NCBI GenBank assembly: GCA_947631135.1
Contig: CANRKE010000037.1
Span: 1-12,120, forward strand
Reading direction: 5' to 3'
Length of the DNA: 12,120 nucleotides
Source: an uncultured Bacilli bacterium
Lineage (GTDB): Bacteria; Bacillota_I; Bacilli_A; RF39; UBA660
Shown: positions 1 to 7,710 of the stretch, one piece after another
Numbering within the stretch: position 1 is the stretch's first letter
Layout: each line of letters begins with the position of its first letter
Notes under the pieces: generated by a model
Told to the model about the DNA's origin: nothing
The model's database searches: none
What the model saw: only the letters and a program-made list of their open reading frames with translations
Program-made: the position numbers and the translations under genes

Positions 1-2
1 CA

Positions 3-524
3 AATGCACAAAATATAGGATATAGCTTTTTATCATGTAATAAAAATTTAGTAACATTATCATTGCCAAAAGCAATTAATATAGAAGATGAATTTTTGTA
101 CTGGAATGAAAATTTGATAACGATATCGTTACCAAATGTAAGAAATATAGGATGTAAATTTTTGAACCGGAATACAGAACTAACAACATTGTCATTACCA
201 AATGTAGAAAATATAGGTGATTGCTTTATATATTCTAATGAAAAATTAAGAGAATTAAAACTTGAAAAGGTAGAAAATATAGGAAATAAATTTCTATATA
301 ATAATACAGAACTAACAACATTGTCATTACCAAATGCAATTAATATAGAAGATTACTTTTTATACTGTAATGAAAATTTGATAACGATATTGTTACCAAA
401 TGTAGAACATATTGGTATTTGGGCTTTAAAATTCAATAAAAATATAAATGTTTATGATATGTTAAATAACAAGAATTCAGAAATAAAGAAATTAAAAAAA
501 AAGTTATTAATATCAAATAAATAA
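3..524 (+). CDS. BspA-like leucine-rich-repeat protein, C-terminal part (5' end outside window)
   Basis: The reading frame is open from the left edge (first full codon at base 3), so the N-terminus lies outside the window; a TTG at 63 is internal and not a credible start. The visible 173 residues are six 22-residue units of the pattern NIG-x2-FL-x2-N-x2-L-x2-L-x-LPN-x2, a seventh degenerate unit and a lysine-rich tail. Regular Leu/Ile/Phe spacing with the LPN turn is typical of the BspA/TpLRR group (LRR_5), whose members are usually surface or host/protein-interaction proteins in gut bacteria. No membrane anchor, LPxTG motif or other domain is visible at this end, so location cannot be decided. 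A stop at 522-524 is followed by a Shine-Dalgarno for the next small ORF, suggesting co-transcription. The family is clear; the binding partner is unknown. Confidence 0.85.
   Translation, partial: NAQNIGYSFLSCNKNLVTLSLPKAINIEDEFLYWNENLITISLPNVRNIGCKFLNRNTELTTLSLPNVENIGDCFIYSNEKLRELKLEKVENIGNKFLYNNTELTTLSLPNAINIEDYFLYCNENLITILLPNVEHIGIWALKFNKNINVYDMLNNKNSEIKKLKKKLLISNK
12..407 (+). repeat. Six tandem 66-bp (22-residue) LRR units
   Basis: Units begin at 12, 78, 144, 210, 276 and 342, each starting with an Asn-Ile codon pair; a decayed seventh unit begins at 408. Similarity persists at DNA level. A 34-base stretch in unit 3 (171-204) is identical to one in unit 5 (303-336). A 22-base stretch in unit 2 (from 105) recurs in unit 6 (from 369), exactly four units apart. 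Unit 4 is the most divergent. This points to fairly recent duplication or recombination within the gene. Confidence 0.9.
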
Positions 525-541
525 ATTGGAGGTATTATATT

Positions 542-718
542 ATGATAGACGAATTAAAAATAATTAAAAATAAATTTGGAGAAAAAATGAGTAGATATTG
601 TAGAGATTATTTATCTACTGTACTGGAAGATAATGGTATATTAAATAACTTTAAAAATTATATAGACAAAATTTTAATTTTGAGGTATAATAAGCAAGCT
701 TGCTATAAAAATATATAA
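542..718 (+). CDS. Small 58-residue ORF, possibly a truncated N-terminus of an LRR-protein relative
   Basis: An ATG at 542 is preceded by a strong Shine-Dalgarno (TTGGAGGT, 526-533) only a few bases after the upstream stop, and the frame runs 58 codons to TAA at 716-718. It starts MIDELKIIKNKFGEKM, then RYCRD and a VLEDNGIL segment. From memory of gut Firmicutes proteins, this pattern (ELK-x-I-x-K-x-[FY]-GEKM, RD, T-x-LE-x2-G-L) resembles the N-terminal cap of some long LRR proteins. Because an LRR gene lies immediately upstream, I infer that this may be the 5' remnant of a tandem paralogue whose repeats were deleted. The last 20 residues look non-homologous, as after a frameshift or deletion. 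It could equally be a small orphan gene. The Shine-Dalgarno supports translation; function is unknown. Confidence 0.5.
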   Translation: MIDELKIIKNKFGEKMSRYCRDYLSTVLEDNGILNNFKNYIDKILILRYNKQACYKNI

Positions 719-776
719 ATATAATATAGTAAATATACATAATATTAATTGTATATTAATATAAGAAAGGATAAAT

Positions 777-1427
777 ATGAAAACTAATAATGAAGAAATA
801 ATTTATAATGTTTATATTAATAAAGAAGTTGAAGATAATATTAATAAAATATTAAATTATATTACAAAAAAAGATTTTCCAGCTTTAATAACACTTAAAA
901 AATGTTACTCAAAATTAAATAAACATAATGATTATATAAAAAAATTAATGGATGTTGAACAAAAACATGCAGAACAAATACTTAATATATATAAAACAAG
1001 AATAGTTATACTATATATAATAAATATGATAGATAATGATAAGATAAATACAAATACAAATATAAAGAAGATAATAAATTATTTAAATGTATATAGTGAT
1101 AAATGTATGACTATTGATAGTTTAAAAAATGATATATTAAATAAAATAAAATTAGCTGATAAGAGAGATAAAATAAAACTATGTAAAAAATATAAAGAAC
1201 TAAAAAAAGAGGAGCCTACTTTGAATTATAATATTTTAAGTGAAGTGTTTAGTATTAAAGTCAATAGTATAAATAGGCACTTAGATAATAAATATACAAT
1301 TAATTTGTGTATTGATAATATTCAATCTGAAATAATTAATAGTGCGATTGAAACAATAGCTAATAATAAAAATGATAATATTACTATTAATATAATAAAG
1401 AATAAAAAATTAGAAAAGAAACTATAA
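777..1427 (+). CDS. Hypothetical protein, Lys/Asn/Ile-rich, with possible C-terminal helix-turn-helix
   Basis: I do not recognise this 216-residue protein. The ATG at 777 has an AAAGG Shine-Dalgarno at 767-770 and the gene ends inside the left arm of a terminator. No signal peptide or long membrane segment is visible; the chain appears helical and strongly basic (many Lys, Asn, Ile). Residues about 149-169 (LNYNILSEVFSIKVNSINRH) have the spacing of a helix-turn-helix, with a small residue, then F-x-I at the turn and a polar recognition helix. Similar segments end the two paralogues at 7710 and 8248. No enzyme motif was found. It appears to be a single-gene unit or the last gene after the LRR genes. 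Its composition is more A+T-rich than the neighbouring polC, as is common for lineage-specific genes. The coding call is good; the function is unknown and the helix-turn-helix is weak inference. Confidence 0.75.
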   Translation: MKTNNEEIIYNVYINKEVEDNINKILNYITKKDFPALITLKKCYSKLNKHNDYIKKLMDVEQKHAEQILNIYKTRIVILYIINMIDNDKINTNTNIKKIINYLNVYSDKCMTIDSLKNDILNKIKLADKRDKIKLCKKYKELKKEEPTLNYNILSEVFSIKVNSINRHLDNKYTINLCIDNIQSEIINSAIETIANNKNDNITINIIKNKKLEKKL

Positions 1428-1452
1428 AATATTTATTAAGTTTCTTTTTTTT
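1414..1452 (+). terminator. Intrinsic terminator overlapping the end of the preceding gene
   Basis: A ten-base arm (1414-1423, AAAAGAAACT) pairs perfectly with 1439-1448, with a 15-base A/T loop; the T run continues to 1452. The stop codon of the upstream gene (1425-1427) lies in the loop. The hairpin separates that gene from polC. It is G+C-poor but well formed. Confidence 0.75.
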
Positions 1453-1460
1453 GCTATAAT
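1432..1460 (+). promoter_or_regulatory. polC promoter (extended -10)
   Basis: TATAAT at 1455-1460 is preceded by TGC, giving the extended -10 form TG-N-TATAAT. The -35 position 17 bases upstream (TTTATT, 1432-1437) is weak, as is usual with an extended -10. Predicted transcription start is near 1467, about 30 bases before the polC ATG. The -35 and spacer overlap the terminator of the gene before it, a compact back-to-back arrangement. Confidence 0.7.
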
Positions 1461-1497
1461 TTAAATATGAAGTATTAGTAGTAAGTGGAGGGTTAGT

Positions 1498-4400
1498 ATG
1501 CAAGATAAATTATTAGAAGTATTTAAAAATATAAAATTAGAAGAAGAATACATTAAATTATTTGAAGATAGTTATATAGATAAGATAATTTTAAATAAAA
1601 ATGAAAAGAAATATAAAATAAATATATGTACAAATAAAAATATAGATAAAGATGTTATAGAACATATAAGAAAATTATTTTTAAATAAATATAAAAATAT
1701 TAATGATGCAATATTTGAAATAGTTAATTTAAATTATATAAAAGTAGATGAAAAAAAAGTTAATGATAAAGAAGATAGTAAAAGTGTAAGTAATGATGAT
1801 TTAATATATGGATACAATGTCCCAACTGGCAATAAAACTAGAATTGATAATATTAAAGATGAAGAAAATAATGTTTTAATCGAAGCTAAACTATTTGGTA
1901 TGGATCTATTTGAATCTAGTAAGAGTGATTTTAAAATAATTACTATGAAAGTTACTGATTATACTAGTAGTATATATGTAAAATTATTTTACAGAAATAA
2001 ACAAGATTTTGATTTAGCATTAAAGAAATTAAAAGTAGGATCTTGGTATAGAATAAGTGGTTATATTAAAAACGATATATATTCAAAATGTTTAGTTATG
2101 AATGCTCAAAGTATATTAAATATTGAATCAAAAGATATAGTAAGAGAAGATTTAGAAGATAAGAAAAGAATAGAATTACATGCACATACATTTATGAGTC
2201 AAATGGATAGTGTATGTGATGTTAAGAAATTAATAAATAGAGCTAAAGAATGGGGACACAAAGCTATTGCTATAACAGATCATAATTCGGTACAAGCATT
2301 TCCAGATGCATATAATAACAGTAAAGATATTAAAATAATATATGGTGTTGAATTAAATACAATAAATGATAATATAGATGTAGTATTAAATGAAACTGAT
2401 GATGAGTTGTTATCTAAAACTTATGTAGTATTTGATACAGAAACAACAGGATTTAATGCTGGTGGAAAAGATCAAATGATTGAAATAGGTGCGGTTAAAA
2501 TTAGAAATGGAGAAATAATTGAAACATTTGATGAATTAATTAATCCTAATAGAAGTATTCCTAAAAAGATTACTGAACTTACTAATATTACTGATGAAAT
2601 GGTTAAAAATTGTGATAATGAAGAAGTAGTAACTAAAAGATTTATTGAGTTTTTTGGTGATTTGCCACTTGTTGCCCACAATGCAAAGTTTGATATGTCA
2701 TTTTTAAATGCTGCAGTTAAAAAGTATGGTTTTAAAACACTTAACAATACAGTTATAGATACACTAGAATTATCTAGGATTATGGATTCATCATATAATA
2801 AACATTCTCTATCTGCACTTGTAAAAAGATATAATGTAGAATTTGATGAAGAAGGACACCATAGAGCTGATTATGATGCTAGTGCGACAGCAAAAGTATT
2901 TGCTAAAATGATTCAAAAATTATCTAATATGAATATTAGTCGTATTAGTGATATAAAAAGTATAGTAGAAGAAGATGAAATATATAAATTTGGTAAGATA
3001 TATCATGTAACTTGTTTAGTTAAAAATAAAGAAGGACTTAGAAATTTATTTAAATTAGTGTCTCTTGCAAATACTAAATATTTGCAAAAAACACCTAGAA
3101 TATTAAGAAGTGAAATCGAAAAACATCGTGAAGGATTGTTAATCGGTAGTTCATGTTCATCAGGTGAAATATTCTCACAAGCAAGAAGTAAAAGTGATGA
3201 AGAACTTGCTAATTTAATGGAATTTTATGACTATATTGAGATTCAACCAATAGACGTGTATGATCATTTAGTACAAACTGACGATTTTTTAAATACAGAT
3301 GAAATTGTTGAAAATGTTAAAAAGATAATAAGAGTTGCTAAAAGTAAAGGTAAATTGGTAGTAGCAACTGGGGACGTGCATCATATTGATCCTGAAGATA
3401 AGATATATAGAGAAGTAATAATAAATCAAAAATTACCTAGTGGAGGATTCCATCATTTATATAAACCAGGTAAAATTACAAATATTCCATCATTCCATTT
3501 TAGAACCACTAAAGAAATGTTAGATAATTTTTACTTCTTAACACATGAAGAAAGAGAAGAAATAGTAGTAGAAAATCCAAATAAAATTAATGATATGATA
3601 GAAGAAGTACAAATAATAAAAGATAAATTATATACACCAAAGATGGATAACAGCAGTGAAGAAGTAAAAGATATGGTATATAAAAAAGCAAGGGAAATAT
3701 ATGGTGATAATTTACCAAAATTAATTGAAGATAGAATACAAAAAGAACTTGAAGGTATAATTGGTGGAGGATATGATGTAATATATTTAATTGCTCAAAA
3801 ATTAGTTAAGAAAAGTAACGATGATGGTTATATCGTTGGAAGTCGTGGTAGTGTAGGTTCATCGTTTGTTGCAACTATGATGGGAATAACAGAAGTTAAT
3901 CCTTTACCACCACATTATATTTGTCCAAATTGTAAAAAAAGTATATTTGAAGAAAATGGTGTAGAACTTGGTTCAGTATATTTTAGTGGATATGATTTAC
4001 CTGATAAAAAATGTGATTGTGGTTATATGTTTAAAAAAGAGGGACACGATATGCCATTTGCTACTTTCCTAGGATTTAATGCAGATAAAGTACCTGATAT
4101 AGACTTGAATTTTTCTGGTGAATACCAATGGAGAGCACATGATTTTACTAAGGAAATGTTTGGGGATAAGTATGTATATCGTGCTGGTACTATATCTACA
4201 GTTGCTGATAGAACTGCTTATGGTTTTGCAAAAGGGTACGCAGAATACAACAATATTGAATTACCTAATGCCGAACTTGAAAGATTAGCTATGGGTTGTA
4301 CTGGTGTTAAAAGAACGACAGGACAACATCCAGGTGGAATAATTGTAGTTCCAAATTATATGGATATATTTGATTTTTGTCCTTATCAATATCCTGCAGA

Positions 4401-5535
4401 TGATAATAAATCAAGATGGTATACTACACATTTTGATTTCCATGCAATACATGATAACGTATTAAAATTAGATATACTTGGACACGATGATCCAACTGCT
4501 CTTAAAATGCTTGGAGATTTAACTGGAATAGATCTTAAAGATATACCATTTGATGATGAGAAAGTATTAAGTTTATTTTCTTCTCCCAATGTATTGGGTG
4601 TTACTAAAGAAGAAATAGGTTGTGAAACAGGTACGTTAGGTGTTCCAGAATTTGGTACAAAATTTGTAATTGAAATGCTTAAAGATACAAAACCTAAAAC
4701 ATTTGCTGAATTAGTAAAGATATCTGGTCTTTCACATGGTACAGATGTATGGCTTGGGAATGCTAAAGATCTTATATTGAATAAAGTATGTGAATTTAAA
4801 GATGTAATAGGATGTCGTGATGACATAATGGTATATCTTATGTATAATGGTGTTAAACCTATAGATTCATTTAAGATAATGGAATTTGTACGTAAGGGTA
4901 AAGCTAGTAGTGAAAAAGATAAATGGGAAGAATATGTAGCGATAATGAAAGATGCAAATATTAGTGAATGGTTCATTGATACTTGTAGTAAGATTAAGTA
5001 TATGTTCCCTAAGGCTCATGCAACTGCATATGTAATGATGGGATATAGAGTTGCTTGGTTTAAAATATATTATCCTATTGAATATTATGCTACCTATTTT
5101 AGTGTAAGAAGTAGTGATTATGATATTGAGACTATGATTTTAGGTTATGATGCTATTAAAGATAAAATATTTGAAATTAATAATAAAGGTATGGAAGCTA
5201 CAAATAAAGAATCTTCTACTTCTTCAGAACTTGAAATAGCACTTGAAATGTGTGCCCGTGGATTTAAATTTGGTCATATAGATCTATATAAGAGTCATTC
5301 TAAAAACTTTATTATAGATGATGATAGAAAAACTTTAATACCACCATTTAGAACTATTGATGGTTTGGGCGATACTGCTGCAAATAATATAGTTTCAGAA
5401 AGAGATAAACGTCCATTTTTAAGCATAGAAGATTTACAAATTAGAGCTCATGTATCTCAAACTATAATTGATAGAATGAGAAGTATGGGAATACTTAATA
5501 ATATGGAAGAATCTAATCAATTGAGTTTATTCTGA
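1498..5535 (+). CDS. polC: DNA polymerase III alpha subunit, PolC type (replicative polymerase with 3'-5' exonuclease)
   Basis: PolC is the main chromosomal replicase of low-GC Gram-positive bacteria, acting in the cytoplasm with the beta clamp. At 1345 residues it is somewhat shorter than Bacillus PolC (about 1440). Visible in order: N-terminal domain (1 to about 80); OB-like domain (about 125-215); PHP domain with HAHT (228-231), TDHN (260-263), YGVE (282-285) and GDVHH (625-629); a DEDD exonuclease inserted in the PHP (about 307-475) with D313/E315 of DTETTG, D399 of HNAKFD, and H455 and D460 of HHRADYD; zinc-type cysteines C809, C812, C839 and C841; polymerase catalytic D867 and D869 in PDIDLNFSGE, with D992 in KLDILG as the likely third aspartate; a helix-hairpin-helix-like region (DGLGD, 1288-1292); and a C-terminal clamp-binding QLSLF. 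The ATG has TGGAGGG at 1486-1492. All key residues are present, so the gene should be functional. Confidence 0.98.
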   Translation: MQDKLLEVFKNIKLEEEYIKLFEDSYIDKIILNKNEKKYKINICTNKNIDKDVIEHIRKLFLNKYKNINDAIFEIVNLNYIKVDEKKVNDKEDSKSVSNDDLIYGYNVPTGNKTRIDNIKDEENNVLIEAKLFGMDLFESSKSDFKIITMKVTDYTSSIYVKLFYRNKQDFDLALKKLKVGSWYRISGYIKNDIYSKCLVMNAQSILNIESKDIVREDLEDKKRIELHAHTFMSQMDSVCDVKKLINRAKEWGHKAIAITDHNSVQAFPDAYNNSKDIKIIYGVELNTINDNIDVVLNETDDELLSKTYVVFDTETTGFNAGGKDQMIEIGAVKIRNGEIIETFDELINPNRSIPKKITELTNITDEMVKNCDNEEVVTKRFIEFFGDLPLVAHNAKFDMSFLNAAVKKYGFKTLNNTVIDTLELSRIMDSSYNKHSLSALVKRYNVEFDEEGHHRADYDASATAKVFAKMIQKLSNMNISRISDIKSIVEEDEIYKFGKIYHVTCLVKNKEGLRNLFKLVSLANTKYLQKTPRILRSEIEKHREGLLIGSSCSSGEIFSQARSKSDEELANLMEFYDYIEIQPIDVYDHLVQTDDFLNTDEIVENVKKIIRVAKSKGKLVVATGDVHHIDPEDKIYREVIINQKLPSGGFHHLYKPGKITNIPSFHFRTTKEMLDNFYFLTHEEREEIVVENPNKINDMIEEVQIIKDKLYTPKMDNSSEEVKDMVYKKAREIYGDNLPKLIEDRIQKELEGIIGGGYDVIYLIAQKLVKKSNDDGYIVGSRGSVGSSFVATMMGITEVNPLPPHYICPNCKKSIFEENGVELGSVYFSGYDLPDKKCDCGYMFKKEGHDMPFATFLGFNADKVPDIDLNFSGEYQWRAHDFTKEMFGDKYVYRAGTISTVADRTAYGFAKGYAEYNNIELPNAELERLAMGCTGVKRTTGQHPGGIIVVPNYMDIFDFCPYQYPADDNKSRWYTTHFDFHAIHDNVLKLDILGHDDPTALKMLGDLTGIDLKDIPFDDEKVLSLFSSPNVLGVTKEEIGCETGTLGVPEFGTKFVIEMLKDTKPKTFAELVKISGLSHGTDVWLGNAKDLILNKVCEFKDVIGCRDDIMVYLMYNGVKPIDSFKIMEFVRKGKASSEKDKWEEYVAIMKDANISEWFIDTCSKIKYMFPKAHATAYVMMGYRVAWFKIYYPIEYYATYFSVRSSDYDIETMILGYDAIKDKIFEINNKGMEATNKESSTSSELEIALEMCARGFKFGHIDLYKSHSKNFIIDDDRKTLIPPFRTIDGLGDTAANNIVSERDKRPFLSIEDLQIRAHVSQTIIDRMRSMGILNNMEESNQLSLF

Positions 5536-5544
5536 GGTGATACG

Positions 5545-5720
5545 ATGAATAGTGAAAAAAGCGTTTAATGATTATGTTAAAAATATGGTAATGGAAAAAT
5601 AAGAAACAGTTAACAGATGAAGGATCAATACAGGATATAGATAGGAACTGTGAAATATATTACTCTAATGGAACAATTAAAAATTATTATTTAAATAAAA
5701 AATTAAATTTAATACACTAA
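5545..5720 (+). pseudogene. Small gene broken by two frameshifts at A-runs, coupled to the polC stop
   Basis: A strong Shine-Dalgarno (GAGGTGAT, 5534-5541) overlaps the polC TGA and leads to ATG 5545, but that frame stops after seven codons (TAA 5566-5568). Skipping one base at the A6 run (5555-5560) continues in a second frame (KAFNDYVKNMVMEK) to TAA at 5600. Skipping another base at the A5 run (5595-5599) continues in the third frame (KQLTDEGSIQDIDRN, then YYSNGTIKNYYLN) to TAA at 5718-5720. The joined product would be about 58 residues. Both breaks go the same way and sit in homopolymers, so an inactivated gene or assembly/sequencing error is likely. I do not recognise the protein. No intact gene occupies 5536-5910; between the terminator ending at 5753 and the promoter at 5847 I see only A/T-rich filler. 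Confidence 0.45.
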
Positions 5721-5753
5721 AATGGTTTTTATTTATTAAAAACTATTTTTTTT
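5721..5753 (+). terminator. Intrinsic terminator of the polC unit
   Basis: Arms 5721-5731 and 5737-5747 form an 11-bp stem (one G-T wobble) with a five-base loop TTTAT, and the T run extends to 5753. It begins immediately after the stop of the broken small gene, supporting the view that this remnant was the last gene of the polC transcript. Confidence 0.8.
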
Positions 5754-5846
5754 AATAAAATATCATGAGTATATTCAAAAATAAAAATTTTTAACAACAA
5801 ATTACTATTATGTTACTTTATTATTTAGGTTAATTAATAGAATTAT

Positions 5847-5875
5847 TTGACACAGACAATTATAAATGATAGAAT
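5847..5875 (+). promoter_or_regulatory. lepA operon promoter (sigma-A type, near consensus)
   Basis: TTGACA (5847-5852), a 17-base spacer and TAGAAT (5870-5875), with TG two bases before the -10 (extended -10). Predicted start is near 5882. It is the strongest promoter in the window and probably drives lepA and the four genes after it, since no terminator is seen before 10604. Confidence 0.85.
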
Positions 5876-5910
5876 ATATGTGCGGGAAATTTTTATGTGT
5901 GGTGGTATAT

Positions 5911-7710
5911 ATGTCAAAAAATAATATAAGAAATTTTTCAATTATTGCCCATATTGATCATGGTAAAAGTACAATTGCTGATAGAATACTTGAGAAAACG
6001 GGATCTATTGATTCAAGACAAATGAAAGACCAACTACTTGATAATATGGATTTAGAACGCGAACGCGGTATAACAATAAAACTAAATGCTGTAAGATTGA
6101 ATTATACATATAATAATGAAAATTACATATTAAATTTGATAGATACACCTGGACATGTGGATTTTACCTATGAAGTTTCACGTAGCTTAGCAGCCTGTGA
6201 AGGTGCAATATTAATAGTAGATGCTGCACAAGGAATTGAAGCACAAACATTATCTAATTTATATTTAGCGCTTGAAAATGATCTTACAATTATACCAGTA
6301 ATAAACAAGATTGATCTTCCTAATGCTGATATAGAAAGGGTAAAAAAAGAACTAATTGATACTGTAGGATTTAGTGAAGATGAAATTATTTTAACTAGTG
6401 CAAAAACAGGAGTAGGAATAGATGAACTATTAAGTGCAATAGTAAATAAAATTCCAGCACCAAAGGAATCAAAAACAAATAAATTAAAAGCACTCATATT
6501 TGATAGCTCGTTTGATTCATACAGGGGTGCTATTATGTATGTTAGAATATTTTCTGGTTCATTAAGAGTAAAAGACAAAATAATGATGATGAATACTTCT
6601 AAAGTATATGAAGTAACAGAATTGGGCGTCAATACTCCATTTGAAGAAAAAAAAGATGTACTTGAAGAGGGAACAGTAGGGTATGTATGCGCAAGCATAA
6701 AAAGTGTTAGTGATATAAATGTTGGAGATACAATTACACTTTTTGATGAACCTGCAAATGAACCTTTAAAAGGTTATAAAAAAATGAAACCTATGGTATT
6801 CTGTGGATTATATCCTGTTGAATCCAATAAATTTGAAGATTTACATGATGCATTAGAAAAATTAAAGTTAAATGATTCATCATTGATTTTTACAAAAGAA
6901 ACATCTGATGCATTAGGATTTGGTTTTAGATGTGGATTTTTAGGATTATTACACTTAGAAATAATACAAGAAAGATTGAAAAGAGAATTTAATTTGGATA
7001 TAATTACAACTGCTCCATCTGTAATGTATACAGTTACTCTTACTAGTGGAGAAACTATAGAGATAGATAGTCCTAAAAAATTACCTGAAAAACAAAAGGT
7101 TGAATATATTGAAGAACCATATATTAAAACAAATATATTTGTACCATCTGAATATATTGGTGCAGTGATGAAATTATGTCAAGAAAAACGTGGAATATAT
7201 ATAAATATAGACTATATAGATAAAACAAGAGTTAATATACACTATGAGATACCTCTATCTGAGATAGTATATGATTTCTTTGATAAATTAAAATCAAGTA
7301 CTAAAGGATATGCATCATTTGATTATGAATTAATAGGTAATAAAAAAAGTAACCTAGTTAGAATGGATATACTTCTTAACGGTGAGATAGTAGATGCTCT
7401 AAGTCTTATTGTTCATAAAGATTTTGCGTATATTAGAGGGAAAAAAATAGTTGAAAAACTTAAATGTATAATTCCTAGACAAATGTTTGAAGTACCAATA
7501 CAGTGTTCAATTGGTAATAAGGTAATTGCACGAACAGATATTAAAGCTATGAGAAAAAATGTACTTGCTAAATGTTATGGTGGAGATATAACAAGAAAAA
7601 GAAAATTATTAGAGAAACAAAAAGAAGGAAAGAAAAAAATGAAAACTATTGGAAGTGTTGAAATTCCAACAAATGCTTTTTTAGAAATTTTGAAAGTAGG
7701 GGATGAATAA
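5911..7710 (+). CDS. lepA: Elongation factor 4 (LepA), ribosome-associated translational GTPase
   Basis: LepA/EF4 binds the ribosome and hydrolyses GTP; proposed roles are back-translocation and ribosome biogenesis. I place the start at ATG 5911 (MSKNNIRNFS), giving 599 residues, the usual LepA length. The longer frame from ATG 5866 is unlikely because that codon lies inside the promoter spacer and -10. A GGTGG at 5901-5905 can serve as Shine-Dalgarno. GTPase motifs: G1 AHIDHGKST (13-21), G2 region RERGITIK (50-57), G3 DTPGH (78-82), G4 NKID (132-135), G5 SAK (163-165). Translation-factor domains follow, and then the LepA-specific C-terminal domain with CYGGDITRKRKLL from residue 555 and GSVEIPTNAF near the end. 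It is the first gene of the operon. Its TAA overlaps the ATG of the next gene by one base, implying translational coupling. Confidence 0.98.
   Translation: MSKNNIRNFSIIAHIDHGKSTIADRILEKTGSIDSRQMKDQLLDNMDLERERGITIKLNAVRLNYTYNNENYILNLIDTPGHVDFTYEVSRSLAACEGAILIVDAAQGIEAQTLSNLYLALENDLTIIPVINKIDLPNADIERVKKELIDTVGFSEDEIILTSAKTGVGIDELLSAIVNKIPAPKESKTNKLKALIFDSSFDSYRGAIMYVRIFSGSLRVKDKIMMMNTSKVYEVTELGVNTPFEEKKDVLEEGTVGYVCASIKSVSDINVGDTITLFDEPANEPLKGYKKMKPMVFCGLYPVESNKFEDLHDALEKLKLNDSSLIFTKETSDALGFGFRCGFLGLLHLEIIQERLKREFNLDIITTAPSVMYTVTLTSGETIEIDSPKKLPEKQKVEYIEEPYIKTNIFVPSEYIGAVMKLCQEKRGIYINIDYIDKTRVNIHYEIPLSEIVYDFFDKLKSSTKGYASFDYELIGNKKSNLVRMDILLNGEIVDALSLIVHKDFAYIRGKKIVEKLKCIIPRQMFEVPIQCSIGNKVIARTDIKAMRKNVLAKCYGGDITRKRKLLEKQKEGKKKMKTIGSVEIPTNAFLEILKVGDE

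Noticed and set aside
12..407. Regularly spaced repeats that might suggest a CRISPR array
   Set aside because: The repeats are contiguous 66-bp units in one reading frame encoding LRR units, with no separate spacers.
700..725. Promoter for the 777 gene (TTGCTA plus TATAAT at 720-725)
   Set aside because: The spacer would be only 14 bases, and TATAAT-like words are frequent by chance in this gap.
742..762. 8-bp inverted repeat (ATATTAAT...ATTAATAT) upstream of the 777 gene
   Set aside because: It is made only of A and T in a very A/T-rich gap, so it is easily expected by chance; there is no T run and no recognised operator.
2472..2747. Open frame on the minus strand inside polC
   Set aside because: It lies opposite the PolC exonuclease domain, has no Shine-Dalgarno or recognisable domain, and has the composition of an antisense shadow.
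4386..4976. Long minus-strand open frame (196 codons) inside polC
   Set aside because: It lies opposite the conserved PolC polymerase core. Its Ser/Leu/Ile-rich product is typical of an antisense shadow.
6168..6698. Minus-strand open frame inside lepA
   Set aside because: It lies opposite the conserved GTPase domain with no independent coding evidence.
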